Assembly (NCBI RefSeq): GCF_004745955.1
Contig: NZ_SRLD01000010.1
Span: forward strand, 1-64,000
Origin: Hymenobacter elongatus
Lineage (GTDB): Bacteria; Bacteroidota; Bacteroidia; Cytophagales; Hymenobacteraceae
DNA length: 64,000 nucleotides
Direction of reading: 5' to 3'
Each line of letters opens with the position of its first letter. Position 1 is the stretch's first letter. A program made the translations under genes and the position numbers. Of this stretch, positions 36,402 through 45,246 are shown piece after piece. The notes below the pieces were generated by a model. It was given only the letters and a program-made list of their open reading frames with translations, searched no databases and had not been told where the DNA came from.

Positions 36402-37703
36402 TCAGGAATGCAGGGCCGGAATCCGGACCACGACGCGGGTGCCTTCCGGTGGCGTGTCTGCGCTGGTCAGGTCCAGAATCTGAATCGTGAGGGGGCGGCG
36501 CGCCTGCCGGTTCAGCAGCGCCACGCGCTCCTCCACGATGGCCGAGCCCCGGGATGGGTAGCCGGCGTGGGTGCCGCGCTGCCCGGCGGCCCGGCGGCGG
36601 CCGATGCCGTTGTCCTGCACCACGGCTGTCAGGTAAGCACCGTCGCGGGCAAAGCGCACCTCAATATGGCCCTGGCCCGTGTGGTGCGACAAGCCGTGCC
36701 AAACGGCATTTTCCACGAACGGGTGCAGCAGCATAGCCGGAATTTCCTCGGCCAGCAGGGTCTCGTCTTCCACTACCACGTCGTAGGTAAACTGGCCCTC
36801 GAAGCGCAAGGCCTCCAGCTCCAGATAGCCGCGTAGCATCCGCACTTCGTCGCGCACGGTGAGCAGCGGCTGTCGCGACTGTTCCAGGATCAGGCGCATG
36901 AGGGCACCAAACCGGGTGAGGTAGTGCTGGGCGGCCTCCGCCTGGTTGTGCAGAATGTACTTCTGAATAGACTGCAAAGAGTTGAAGATGAAGTGAGGGT
37001 TCATCTGGGCCAGTAGCGCCCGTTGTTCCACCTGGGCCAGCTGCGTTTGCACCCGCTGCCCGCGCCGCATGTTGCGCACGCCCCAGGCACCCGCGCCCGC
37101 CGCTACGAGCCCGCCACTCAGCCAGCCGAGCCAGGCCCAGCTCACGGGCTGCTCTTTCGGTAGGCGCACGATGCCCTGGCTCGTAATAAATACCCACTGG
37201 CGCGCCGCCTCGCCCACAAAGCGCACGTCGCGGCCCTGCAACGCGGCCACGGCCCCAAAACGGCGGTTGGTGTAGCGCAGCACCCCTTCTGCCGTGGCTA
37301 CCCACAACGGGCCTTGCGGAGCCTGGTAGAGGTGGTGAATCCGCTTGCTGGGCAGCCCCTGAGTGTAGGTCATTTCCCGAAAAGCCGCGCCGTCGTACCG
37401 CAGCAGGCCTTCGCGGGTGCCCACCCAAATCTGACCGGCGTCGTCCTGGGCCAGCGCCGTCACGGTGTCGTTGCTCAGGCCGTTGCGGGTCGTGAAGCGG
37501 GTGCGGCGCGGCCCGTCCGTCAGCAGCAGGCCCGGCGCGGCGGCTTCCCAGACGCGCCCCTGCCGATCTACCAGCCGGACACTGCCATCGGAGTCAGTGG
37601 TGTCTGCTGCCTGAATGTTCTGATACAGCAGAAGTAACGAGCCCAGGAAAGTATAGCGTAAGAGTTGCCAAGCCTTGCGTACATCTACTCCTCCTGTTGC
37701 CAT
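36402..37703 (-). CDS. LytS-type sensor histidine kinase with short propeller region
   Basis: A 433-residue kinase. After an N-terminal hydrophobic segment (YTFLGSLLLLYQNIQA, probably a signal or anchor) come two ligand-type propeller repeats (GLSNDTVTALAQDDAGQIWV and GLPSKRIHHLYQAPQGPLWV). One membrane helix follows (WAWLGWLSGGLVAAGAGAWG). The kinase core is of the His_kinase family: QMNPHFIFNSLQSIQKYI with the phospho-His, and an ATPase part with FVENAVWHGLSHH and QDNGIGRRRA. Full propeller sensors of the hybrid type have about 14 repeats, so two is a severely reduced sensor. It pairs with the LytTR regulator downstream. Confidence 0.92.
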   Translation of the reverse strand: MATGGVDVRKAWQLLRYTFLGSLLLLYQNIQAADTTDSDGSVRLVDRQGRVWEAAAPGLLLTDGPRRTRFTTRNGLSNDTVTALAQDDAGQIWVGTREGLLRYDGAAFREMTYTQGLPSKRIHHLYQAPQGPLWVATAEGVLRYTNRRFGAVAALQGRDVRFVGEAARQWVFITSQGIVRLPKEQPVSWAWLGWLSGGLVAAGAGAWGVRNMRRGQRVQTQLAQVEQRALLAQMNPHFIFNSLQSIQKYILHNQAEAAQHYLTRFGALMRLILEQSRQPLLTVRDEVRMLRGYLELEALRFEGQFTYDVVVEDETLLAEEIPAMLLHPFVENAVWHGLSHHTGQGHIEVRFARDGAYLTAVVQDNGIGRRRAAGQRGTHAGYPSRGSAIVEERVALLNRQARRPLTIQILDLTSADTPPEGTRVVVRIPALHS

Positions 37704-38310
37704 GCTCTAAATGTAGGGAAGTATCTATATAGGGAGCGTTAAACCAGGCTAGAAACAAGCACTACTAGTGCCGCGTCAACCAATTGTTATGGTGAGGTAA
37801 CAGGTGCAAATTCGTGGTAGTAGCTAGGCCGGAGGTGCCCCATAACTGCTTGCTAAAAATGTGATAAGGTAAATATAATCAGTGTCTTAAATTTTATTTG
37901 CTCTATCATTGCTGGTTATTCAGAATCTGATAGGAGCTCGATATTAGGGTTCAGTCTCGTGAGTGTGAGGATATTCAGAAACGCGTGGTACCGATTACGA
38001 GAGCCGGTTGGCTATCTACAATACGAATTCTATTTAGGCGGTGACTGTATCGGGTAACAGCCTTAACCTTATGGGCAAGTGCAGCGGCTGAGAGTACTAG
38101 TATTGGAAGTTGCTGATAATCAATGCTATATTCACTTAGCATCCAATGAGCGTATAGTTGGTCGAAAGAGTATGGGTCATAATCACACTGAAATTAAGTT
38201 ATATCGGTAAATTTACATTGCTTATTATTGTGCATTCAATGCCGCAGAATATGTTCTTTCTTTGCGGTTTGAACAAGCATATTTATATCTAACGCTAAGG
38301 ATTCAAAGGT
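37704..38310. other. AT-rich intergenic region preceding the RHS cassette
   Basis: About 600 bp with no protein-like frame. Base composition changes here from GC-rich to clearly AT-richer and stays so up to about 52.3 kb. It must contain the minus-strand kinase promoter and the plus-strand promoter of the cassette. TTTG followed by TATATCTA near 38262-38290 is a possible plus-strand promoter, at low confidence. Confidence 0.4.
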
Positions 38311-38847
38311 TTGAAAGCACTAGTTACTATTGTGTTGTTTGTTCTTTCTGTTGCTGTAGGCTATCTGCTCTATCGGCAGCCACCAGTTATAGCCTATGTG
38401 GATTCTGCTAAAATGCTGAATAGCTACCAGGCCATGATTGATGGACGCAAAGTTTACCAGGCGAAATTTCAGGGCTGGCAAAACAACGTAGACACGCTTT
38501 CTGCCGGCGTTCAGCAAGCCATTAAGGAGTATGAGCGCAAGGCCGCTGGCATGTCGGAACAGGAGAAAGTACTGTCGCGCCAGTTGTTAGCATCCAAGCA
38601 AAAACAGTTTGTCGAGTACCAGCGAGCCATACAGCAGAACGCACAGCGTGAGGAGGCTAAGTCCAACGAGAAGATATTAGCAGCTGTCAACGCTTTTCTG
38701 ACCCGCTACGGAAAAGACCATGACTATGATCTGATATTGCTGGCGTCTCAAGCCGGTACTATCGCCTATGCTCGGCCTGCTCTCGACCTGACGGATGAAG
38801 TAGTAGCCGAGTTAAATAAAGAGTATATACAGGCCAAAGGCAAGTAA
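38311..38847 (+). CDS. OmpH/Skp-like periplasmic chaperone-type protein
   Basis: A 178-residue protein that begins with TTG at 38311 (KALVTIVLFVLSVAVGYLLY), an N-terminal signal or anchor helix. The body matches the OmpH/Skp family: a start strand IAYVDSAKMLNSYQAM, a long helical coiled-coil arm (residues ~45-125, rich in Gln/Lys/Glu), and a closing strand YDLILLASQAGTIAYARPAL with DLTDEVVAELNKEY at the end. Skp-type proteins hold unfolded outer-membrane or secreted proteins in the periplasm. It opens the cassette, and its stop codon overlaps the next start by 1 bp, so the two are translationally coupled. A role in delivering the large RHS proteins is inferred. Confidence 0.88.
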   Translation: MKALVTIVLFVLSVAVGYLLYRQPPVIAYVDSAKMLNSYQAMIDGRKVYQAKFQGWQNNVDTLSAGVQQAIKEYERKAAGMSEQEKVLSRQLLASKQKQFVEYQRAIQQNAQREEAKSNEKILAAVNAFLTRYGKDHDYDLILLASQAGTIAYARPALDLTDEVVAELNKEYIQAKGK

Positions 38848-39440
38848 TGAAGCATTCATTCACGCTACTGGTTGGACTGCTGCTACAGCTCGCTGGCTGC
38901 ACGAACGAGCTGACCACGAGCGAACTGGACCACTACCTGGCGAATCCCGCAAATGGCCTTACTCGAAAGCAGGAAGCCGGCGAGCTAACGGTTGAAGTGA
39001 CCTATCGCCCCGCCGCCCTGGTCGCGCCTTATCACAGAGAAGACAAGCTGTTGGATAGGCACCAGTCGCAATACTATTTATTGTCAATCAGCAGAAAAGG
39101 CGCGGAAGTGCTTGATCCAGCGCGCGGTTTTTCAGCCTACAGCTCCTTGCTGCAAACGTTGGCTTTTAGGCCTCAGGAATATATGAGGCTGACCACCGCA
39201 GACGGTGACACGCTAGTGCCCAGCAATTCGATTTTGGAACGCACTTACGGTATGGGCGCGAGCACCCGCATCTTAGTCGCTTTTCCAGCATCAGCGGGAG
39301 AAAAGCACCCGTCGGTTGTCTTTCACTTGGAAGAGTTTGGCCTCCAAATGGGAAATCTGTCCTTTCCTTTCGAACACCAGGACATTGTAGATATCCCGCC
39401 GCTCAAGCCAACGGCTACAATGGCAGGTACTCCTAAGTAG
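38847..39440 (+). CDS. Hypothetical lipoprotein of the RHS cassette
   Basis: A 197-residue lipoprotein with a signal FTLLVGLLLQLAGC; the lipidated cysteine is at residue 18. The remainder has no family I recognise. It has alternating polar and hydrophobic strands, a run on dissolving the charged N-half (YHREDKLLDRHQSQYYLLSI) and a proline-rich tail. Its ATG overlaps the TAA of the OmpH-like gene (TAATG), and the first RHS gene follows 31 bp later. It could be a surface or periplasmic accessory of RHS export, but this rests on position alone. Confidence 0.75.
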   Translation: MKHSFTLLVGLLLQLAGCTNELTTSELDHYLANPANGLTRKQEAGELTVEVTYRPAALVAPYHREDKLLDRHQSQYYLLSISRKGAEVLDPARGFSAYSSLLQTLAFRPQEYMRLTTADGDTLVPSNSILERTYGMGASTRILVAFPASAGEKHPSVVFHLEEFGLQMGNLSFPFEHQDIVDIPPLKPTATMAGTPK

Positions 39441-39471
39441 TGTTATTTTTTGCGCGACATATTAGTAGAAT

Positions 39472-42400
39472 ATGAAATTCCTCTACCGGCCCAGAATTAT
39501 AAAAGCCATTGCTTCCTTCTTACTATTGGAAGTAGTCACCCAGCTAGTCGCTCCAGCAGCAAGCTATGCCTTGACCTCTGGCCCCACGGTTCCCGAAGCA
39601 ACCAGCTTTGAGCCGGTCGATACCACCGACATGGTTGATTTGGCCTCTGGCGACTTTACCTACAACATTCCCTTACTGGAAGTGCCTGGGCCTGAGGGGG
39701 GCTATCCTCTCGCTCTGTCTTATCACGCGGGTATCCAGCCCAACGAGGAGGCATCATGGGTAGGACTTGGCTGGTCGCTGAATCCAGGTGCTATCAATCG
39801 TAATGTTAATGGGTTTGCCGACGACCATGAGAATATAACTCAGACGCGCCGTGACTATTGGTCGGGAGGGCAAACCAGCACTACTTCTGTTGGGGTCACA
39901 GTCGGTATTCCCGGCACCCCCGCTAGCGTATCGTTTGGCTTGTCTTTCTCGCAAGACACGTACCGCGGCTTTGGAGTAGGAACTAATATAGGTATTGGTA
40001 GTTCATTCGAAATGGGGCCCGCATCGATAGGCGCTAGTGCCAGTGTATATACAGATGGATACGGTAATTCAGGTGCTGGAGTGGGAGTGGGCGTCTCGGT
40101 TGCTGTAGCCGGTAATGTATCAGCCAGTTTGGGAGTAAGTGCAAGTACGTCAGGTGGCTTTGGTGTAAACGCTGGTTTAGGATACAGCGATAAAGCAAGC
40201 AAAATGAGTGCGAGTATCCTCGGGGTTTCTATGAATTCCGGGTCATCAACTCCGTCGTTATCAGTTGGAGGCGGGTCAGCAATGGTGGAGAGTGGTAGAG
40301 CGGGAATAATTCAAACAGAGGTTTCAAGCTTTGGGGTATCTATTCCCTTCCCTGGCGGGTCAGTGAATTTGCGGCAAAGTGATGTGCGCTATTGGTCAGA
40401 CGAAACAGTGGATGTACTCGCCAGTGGGAGTATATACTTTCCCAAGCAGTTTACGCCTAACGTTTGGAATTCATCAACTTCGAGTTACACTTTTGATAAT
40501 AAGGCATTCGATACTTATCGGTTGTCGGATCCCGAAAACGCGAACATATACGAGCATCCCGACCCCAACTGGTTGTTGGGTGGTAGTTTCGCAGATTATG
40601 ATAATTATATGGTTTCTGGTCAGGGAATAGCTGGCTCTATGAGACCCTATGTCTATCAGGCAGCATTATACAGCCAAAATAAAGTGGTGCCTAACGTGAG
40701 TAGTCGCCATCATATTATCGATTATCCATTGCCATGGGATAACAAGCCTGCGTTTTTTCGCTTCGAAAATGATTTTTCTAATCAATACCGGCAAACTAGT
40801 ACTGGTACGCTGACCAGTGGCCCTTATTCTTATGGTGGGCAGAACTATGACGATGTAAGATATAATTTTGACAACCAGGCCCAGCACGGTGAGAACAATA
40901 CGCTTGGGTATGATGCTTCCAATGATCGTATTGCGGGCTCAAAATCAATAGAATATTACACTAACCAACAAATAAAGAGCGGAATAGCAAAAGTAACAGG
41001 ATTTATTGATCAGTCAGCCAAAGGTTTTGCACGGGACAACAACAGCCAAATAGGCGGATTTTCGGTCACTAATGCCAGTGGTGTTACCTACCATTATGCC
41101 TTACCTGTATATTCATTCAACGAGCTGTTCTATATGCAGAAAGTTGGAAGTAGTGGAAGCAATTTGACCTACAACAGACTCTCCAAACCTCAGAAGTATG
41201 CTTATACGTGGTATTTAACCGCAGTAACCGGGCCTGACTATGTGGATATCAATAACGACGGCTTAGCAGGGCAGGGCGACTGGGGTTATTGGGCGGTATT
41301 CAATTACGGCAAATGGAGTACTGACTACAAATGGCGAAACCCATCTGAAGGATACCATCGTGACGCAGATGCCTCATTTGAAAGCTATTCAAAAGGCATG
41401 AAAGAGCTATACTATCTTAATTCTGTTGCAACTCGAACTCACACCGCTTTGTTCGTGAAATCATTTCGAGCGGATGGTAAAGGTGCTGCTGATGGCAACG
41501 GAGGTTCGAGGCCTTTCGCTGTGACTCCCGCAATAGGGTGTACCCCCACTGGGGGAGGAGGTTGTAGAGACCCTTATTGGAGGTGTGCTTACCCTGCGAT
41601 TCAACTAAAGTTAGACAAAGTAATTACGCTCAAAAATGAAGATGTGCCAGCTAATGTTGAAAATCAGGCTACTACCTACAATATTAATAACGTTGCTTAT
41701 TCCTCTAATGGGGTGAGTTTTAGTACGAGTGGAAGACGGTTTTTAGGGGAGAATATCTTAGATGTTGCTGACGTAGCCTCTCTTTCATCTATTACAGTAA
41801 AATCAATAAATAGTACTGTATTCTCATATAATTACTCGTTAAGCCCGGGTACTGTGAATAGCTGGGATGAAACAGGGACTTTTTATACCTCCTCTGATTT
41901 ATCGAGTCCTTCTACCTCTGTTTCTAACACACCACCATTGTTTGGCAAGCTTACTCTAAACCAAATACAGACATTTGGATTAGGTGGTAATGGTGCGATG
42001 CCACCTACCAAGTTTGGCTACGAGTTGTCCCAAGAGGAAAAATCTAGTACCAGCATTACAGTTGGTGAGGTCATAAACTCTAAGGGATATGTCATGCTAG
42101 GAGATGAAAATCCTTTTCGTGAGGGCGACCTACTCGAGTTTATTGCTAACGGACGCCGCGTTTGCTGCGCTTTGGTGAAGAGTGAGGGGGGTATTCATTA
42201 TTTAGCCAGATATATTGGCTATAGCCCTCCCTCAGGGACTTACACTGCTTCACTTACAAAGAACCCTCCCTATTCCAAGGATAATTATGACATGTGGGGC
42301 ATGTTCAAAAGTGATTTTAATACAGACTTGACCAGTTTGTCTGGCTTTGATGAGACCATGGGCAGAGCAACAAGTGAAGTCTCGGCCAAGAGTACGGACG

Positions 42401-45225
42401 TGTGGTCATTGCGTAGTATTCAAACTCCGTTGGGAGCTATTCTTAAGGTCAAATATGAAGGAGATAAATACCAAGCGAAGTTGCTAAAACGCCCTAACAT
42501 GATAGCTGGTTTCGGCTATGGGCAAGCCGCTTCAACGGGTAACCATACTCCAGCTTCTAGCACTGGAAGAATTGCCCTTGGTAATCGCTTGGTCGTACCT
42601 GCTTCCTCTGTTTTTAAAGTTGGGCAACGGGTAATGATTTCTGGCTTGTTCACCCCCAATGATCCTTCGCGTAATTTTAGAGGAGTATATGACGTTCCAG
42701 TTACTATAACTCAGATAGAGGATTTAAATTCCAGTCTAGGCTCCAATATTATATATGTTAGGGATGATACTGGGCAGTTATGGCAGCCAGCAACTAATAT
42801 TCCTAGGCAACAATTGTACCTCGGTCATGTGAAGCTTTCGGAGAGTAATAATAATAATTATGGAGGTGGGTTAAGAGTGCAAAATATTTCTGTAAGTACA
42901 TTCGGTTTAGATAAAACAACTCGTTATAACTACGAAAATAATGAGTTGCCTTCGGGTGTGACAAGTTATGAACCGGGTTCTTACCTGCCTGTTAATGAAG
43001 CTGATTTTGCTGGTTACATATCAGCATCGACTCATGGTGGAATGAATTCTAATGAAATGTCATCTGCCAGAGCTGCTGCTTCGACAACTGCCAAAGCATA
43101 CAAGATAAACTACTACAGCACCCTTCCGACTCTTCTATCATTGACTCGTATCTTACCAGCTCCTGGTGTAATGTATGAGTACGTTACGGTACGTGATGAA
43201 ATCAAGCGAGCTAATGAGACTGAGAAGATATTGCCGCAAACAACAGTCTATCAGTTTGAGGTAATTAAACCCAATATGGTTAGCCTGTTGCCTGTTACTT
43301 ATACATCAGGAGCTGCACCAACAAGTAGCAAGCCTTATCGAGTAATGACTCGGGAAGTTGCTATCCACGACTTTACCACACGCGTGGGACGCTTAAAACG
43401 GCGTACTTCTTATTATTCTACCGATGAATCGGGCAGGACATCTGCGTCGGGGAAAAATTTGGTGAAACTGAGTGAAACAGTTAACCATTACCTGCATGAT
43501 GAATTTACCAATGCTGGTATAGGGGCCAATGTTACGCTGAATAGTTCTGGCTACACGGCTAAGTTGGGCCAATATGGTTATATCGGCATGGTGCAGGAGA
43601 CCTTCGCGGATTCTCGCAAAACTCAAATTCCGGGAAACGAATTTCAGTACGACCGTAAAGTAATTATGAGTAGTAGAAAGACGTATCCAGTAATTCTGAC
43701 GGGCACTACTACTACTGATTACAAAACGAATACTAGCGTAACAACTGAAAATAGACAGTTTGACTTCTTATCGGGCGAGGTTACGAGTATGCTCACTACG
43801 GACAGCTACGGCAACCGTATGCTGAGTGAGAGTACGCCTGCTTATCGTAAGTACCCGACCCTCGGGCCCAAAATGGGTGCTAACGGCAACCGCAATATGT
43901 TGACGCAAAGCGCTGGTTCCGCTCAATTCAAAGTAGATGCTCAAGGCAATAAACAAGGATTGCTTTCAGCTACTGCTCAAACTTGGAGTACTTCCGTGCC
44001 TGTACTTGGTACTGCGGTATTCAATCCTGAATACCGTGACGTACAAACGAGTGTCTGGCGGCCACAGGCAACATATTCGTGGCTGCCCATCAACTCCACC
44101 ATTGATGGTCTCACTCCTCTGACTGGTGCAGGTGCCTACACCGATTTCTTTACAGGGGGAGCAGTAGCTCCTTGGAAAAAAACTTCACAAGTAACTTTGT
44201 ATGACGTCTTTTCCGCTGCTCTGGAGGCTACTGACATAAACGGGAAATACGCCGCCACCAAAAAGGGATATGACCGAAGCCGCGTCTTACTATCAGGTGC
44301 TCCAGCTTCTTATAATGAACTGGCTTACACCGGACTGGAAGATGTTGGATCTGTCTCCGAAACGATAAATGGTGGAATAAAAGCTGTGTGGCCCGATTGG
44401 GCTACTAGTGATGCCGCAATAGAAACTGATGCCAGTCAGACAACTACCATTGTACATACCGGAATTAAAAGCTTGCTTTTGAAGCCTCAAAAACATGGTA
44501 TGTCCTATGATGTGCCTATCGCTTCCGTGCAAACTGCCAAGGCGTACAGGGCAAGCGTGTGGAGCAACAGACCTGAAGCTCAACTATATTACTGGGTTGA
44601 TGGTGTCGAGCGAAGTATTGTCAGCGGTAATACCCAAAAACAAGCGAATGGTTGGTACTTGCTGGAACTGACAATTCCTCCAATTGGAGCAGGCCACCAG
44701 ACATTACGCGTAGGATGCTACAACAGCAGTCCGACGACTAATGTGTACTTGGATGACTTTCGTTTTCAGCCCATTGATGCTCAAACTACGGCATATGTTT
44801 ACGATAAGCATACAGGGAAAGTCACGCACTTGCTCGATAATAATAATCTCTACACGCGCTACGAGTATGATGCTGCTGGGCGCTTAACTAAGACTTACCG
44901 GGAGACCTTCAAATATCAGCCAAAACTGGTCAATGAGGTTGCCTACCAGTATGGGCTAAGCCGCCCGGCTTTGGATGGCATAACGCTTGCCGTTTCGCCA
45001 CCATCCAATTCCCGAACGGTGCAAGTTTCTTTATCTCTTCCCGCTGCCTTGAGTAGCAACCGTGTCATTCAGTACAATCCCGGAAGCGGCACTGCTTATA
45101 CTACTGTGAGTAGTGTTGCTTTTCCCTATACGTATAGCGCCGCTGGCACTTATTGGATGCGAGTCAGGGTAACAGATGCGGAAGGCAAGCAGCGCGAATT
45201 GGTTAGTAAAGTAATTGTTCCTTAA
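39472..45225 (+). CDS. Giant RHS-type secreted protein, partner subunit
   Basis: A 1917-residue protein. An N-terminal signal (IIKAIASFLLLEVVTQLVAP) precedes a conserved opening seen in Bacteroidota RHS partners, VDLASGDFTYNIPLLEVPGP with LALSYHAGI and SWVGLGWSLNPGAINRN, resembling the start of SpvB/TcB-type shells. Residues ~140-290 are a glycine/serine-rich low-complexity segment (GIGSSFEMGPASIGASAS). The middle is beta-rich. Near the end, YD repeats appear (YVYDKHTGKV, YTRYEYDAAGRLTKTY), then an Ig/PKD-like C-terminal domain. No toxin tip or RHS core closure is present. The second RHS gene follows 21 bp later. The pair probably builds one large secreted shell. Confidence 0.85.
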   Translation: MKFLYRPRIIKAIASFLLLEVVTQLVAPAASYALTSGPTVPEATSFEPVDTTDMVDLASGDFTYNIPLLEVPGPEGGYPLALSYHAGIQPNEEASWVGLGWSLNPGAINRNVNGFADDHENITQTRRDYWSGGQTSTTSVGVTVGIPGTPASVSFGLSFSQDTYRGFGVGTNIGIGSSFEMGPASIGASASVYTDGYGNSGAGVGVGVSVAVAGNVSASLGVSASTSGGFGVNAGLGYSDKASKMSASILGVSMNSGSSTPSLSVGGGSAMVESGRAGIIQTEVSSFGVSIPFPGGSVNLRQSDVRYWSDETVDVLASGSIYFPKQFTPNVWNSSTSSYTFDNKAFDTYRLSDPENANIYEHPDPNWLLGGSFADYDNYMVSGQGIAGSMRPYVYQAALYSQNKVVPNVSSRHHIIDYPLPWDNKPAFFRFENDFSNQYRQTSTGTLTSGPYSYGGQNYDDVRYNFDNQAQHGENNTLGYDASNDRIAGSKSIEYYTNQQIKSGIAKVTGFIDQSAKGFARDNNSQIGGFSVTNASGVTYHYALPVYSFNELFYMQKVGSSGSNLTYNRLSKPQKYAYTWYLTAVTGPDYVDINNDGLAGQGDWGYWAVFNYGKWSTDYKWRNPSEGYHRDADASFESYSKGMKELYYLNSVATRTHTALFVKSFRADGKGAADGNGGSRPFAVTPAIGCTPTGGGGCRDPYWRCAYPAIQLKLDKVITLKNEDVPANVENQATTYNINNVAYSSNGVSFSTSGRRFLGENILDVADVASLSSITVKSINSTVFSYNYSLSPGTVNSWDETGTFYTSSDLSSPSTSVSNTPPLFGKLTLNQIQTFGLGGNGAMPPTKFGYELSQEEKSSTSITVGEVINSKGYVMLGDENPFREGDLLEFIANGRRVCCALVKSEGGIHYLARYIGYSPPSGTYTASLTKNPPYSKDNYDMWGMFKSDFNTDLTSLSGFDETMGRATSEVSAKSTDVWSLRSIQTPLGAILKVKYEGDKYQAKLLKRPNMIAGFGYGQAASTGNHTPASSTGRIALGNRLVVPASSVFKVGQRVMISGLFTPNDPSRNFRGVYDVPVTITQIEDLNSSLGSNIIYVRDDTGQLWQPATNIPRQQLYLGHVKLSESNNNNYGGGLRVQNISVSTFGLDKTTRYNYENNELPSGVTSYEPGSYLPVNEADFAGYISASTHGGMNSNEMSSARAAASTTAKAYKINYYSTLPTLLSLTRILPAPGVMYEYVTVRDEIKRANETEKILPQTTVYQFEVIKPNMVSLLPVTYTSGAAPTSSKPYRVMTREVAIHDFTTRVGRLKRRTSYYSTDESGRTSASGKNLVKLSETVNHYLHDEFTNAGIGANVTLNSSGYTAKLGQYGYIGMVQETFADSRKTQIPGNEFQYDRKVIMSSRKTYPVILTGTTTTDYKTNTSVTTENRQFDFLSGEVTSMLTTDSYGNRMLSESTPAYRKYPTLGPKMGANGNRNMLTQSAGSAQFKVDAQGNKQGLLSATAQTWSTSVPVLGTAVFNPEYRDVQTSVWRPQATYSWLPINSTIDGLTPLTGAGAYTDFFTGGAVAPWKKTSQVTLYDVFSAALEATDINGKYAATKKGYDRSRVLLSGAPASYNELAYTGLEDVGSVSETINGGIKAVWPDWATSDAAIETDASQTTTIVHTGIKSLLLKPQKHGMSYDVPIASVQTAKAYRASVWSNRPEAQLYYWVDGVERSIVSGNTQKQANGWYLLELTIPPIGAGHQTLRVGCYNSSPTTNVYLDDFRFQPIDAQTTAYVYDKHTGKVTHLLDNNNLYTRYEYDAAGRLTKTYRETFKYQPKLVNEVAYQYGLSRPALDGITLAVSPPSNSRTVQVSLSLPAALSSNRVIQYNPGSGTAYTTVSSVAFPYTYSAAGTYWMRVRVTDAEGKQRELVSKVIVP

Positions 45226-45246
45226 CGGGTAATAACTTTTAAATTT

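Noticed and set aside
39990-40330. Possible tandem repeat or CRISPR-like array in the first RHS gene
   Set aside because: The repetition is at protein level (Gly/Ser pattern); there are no regular DNA repeats with spacers.
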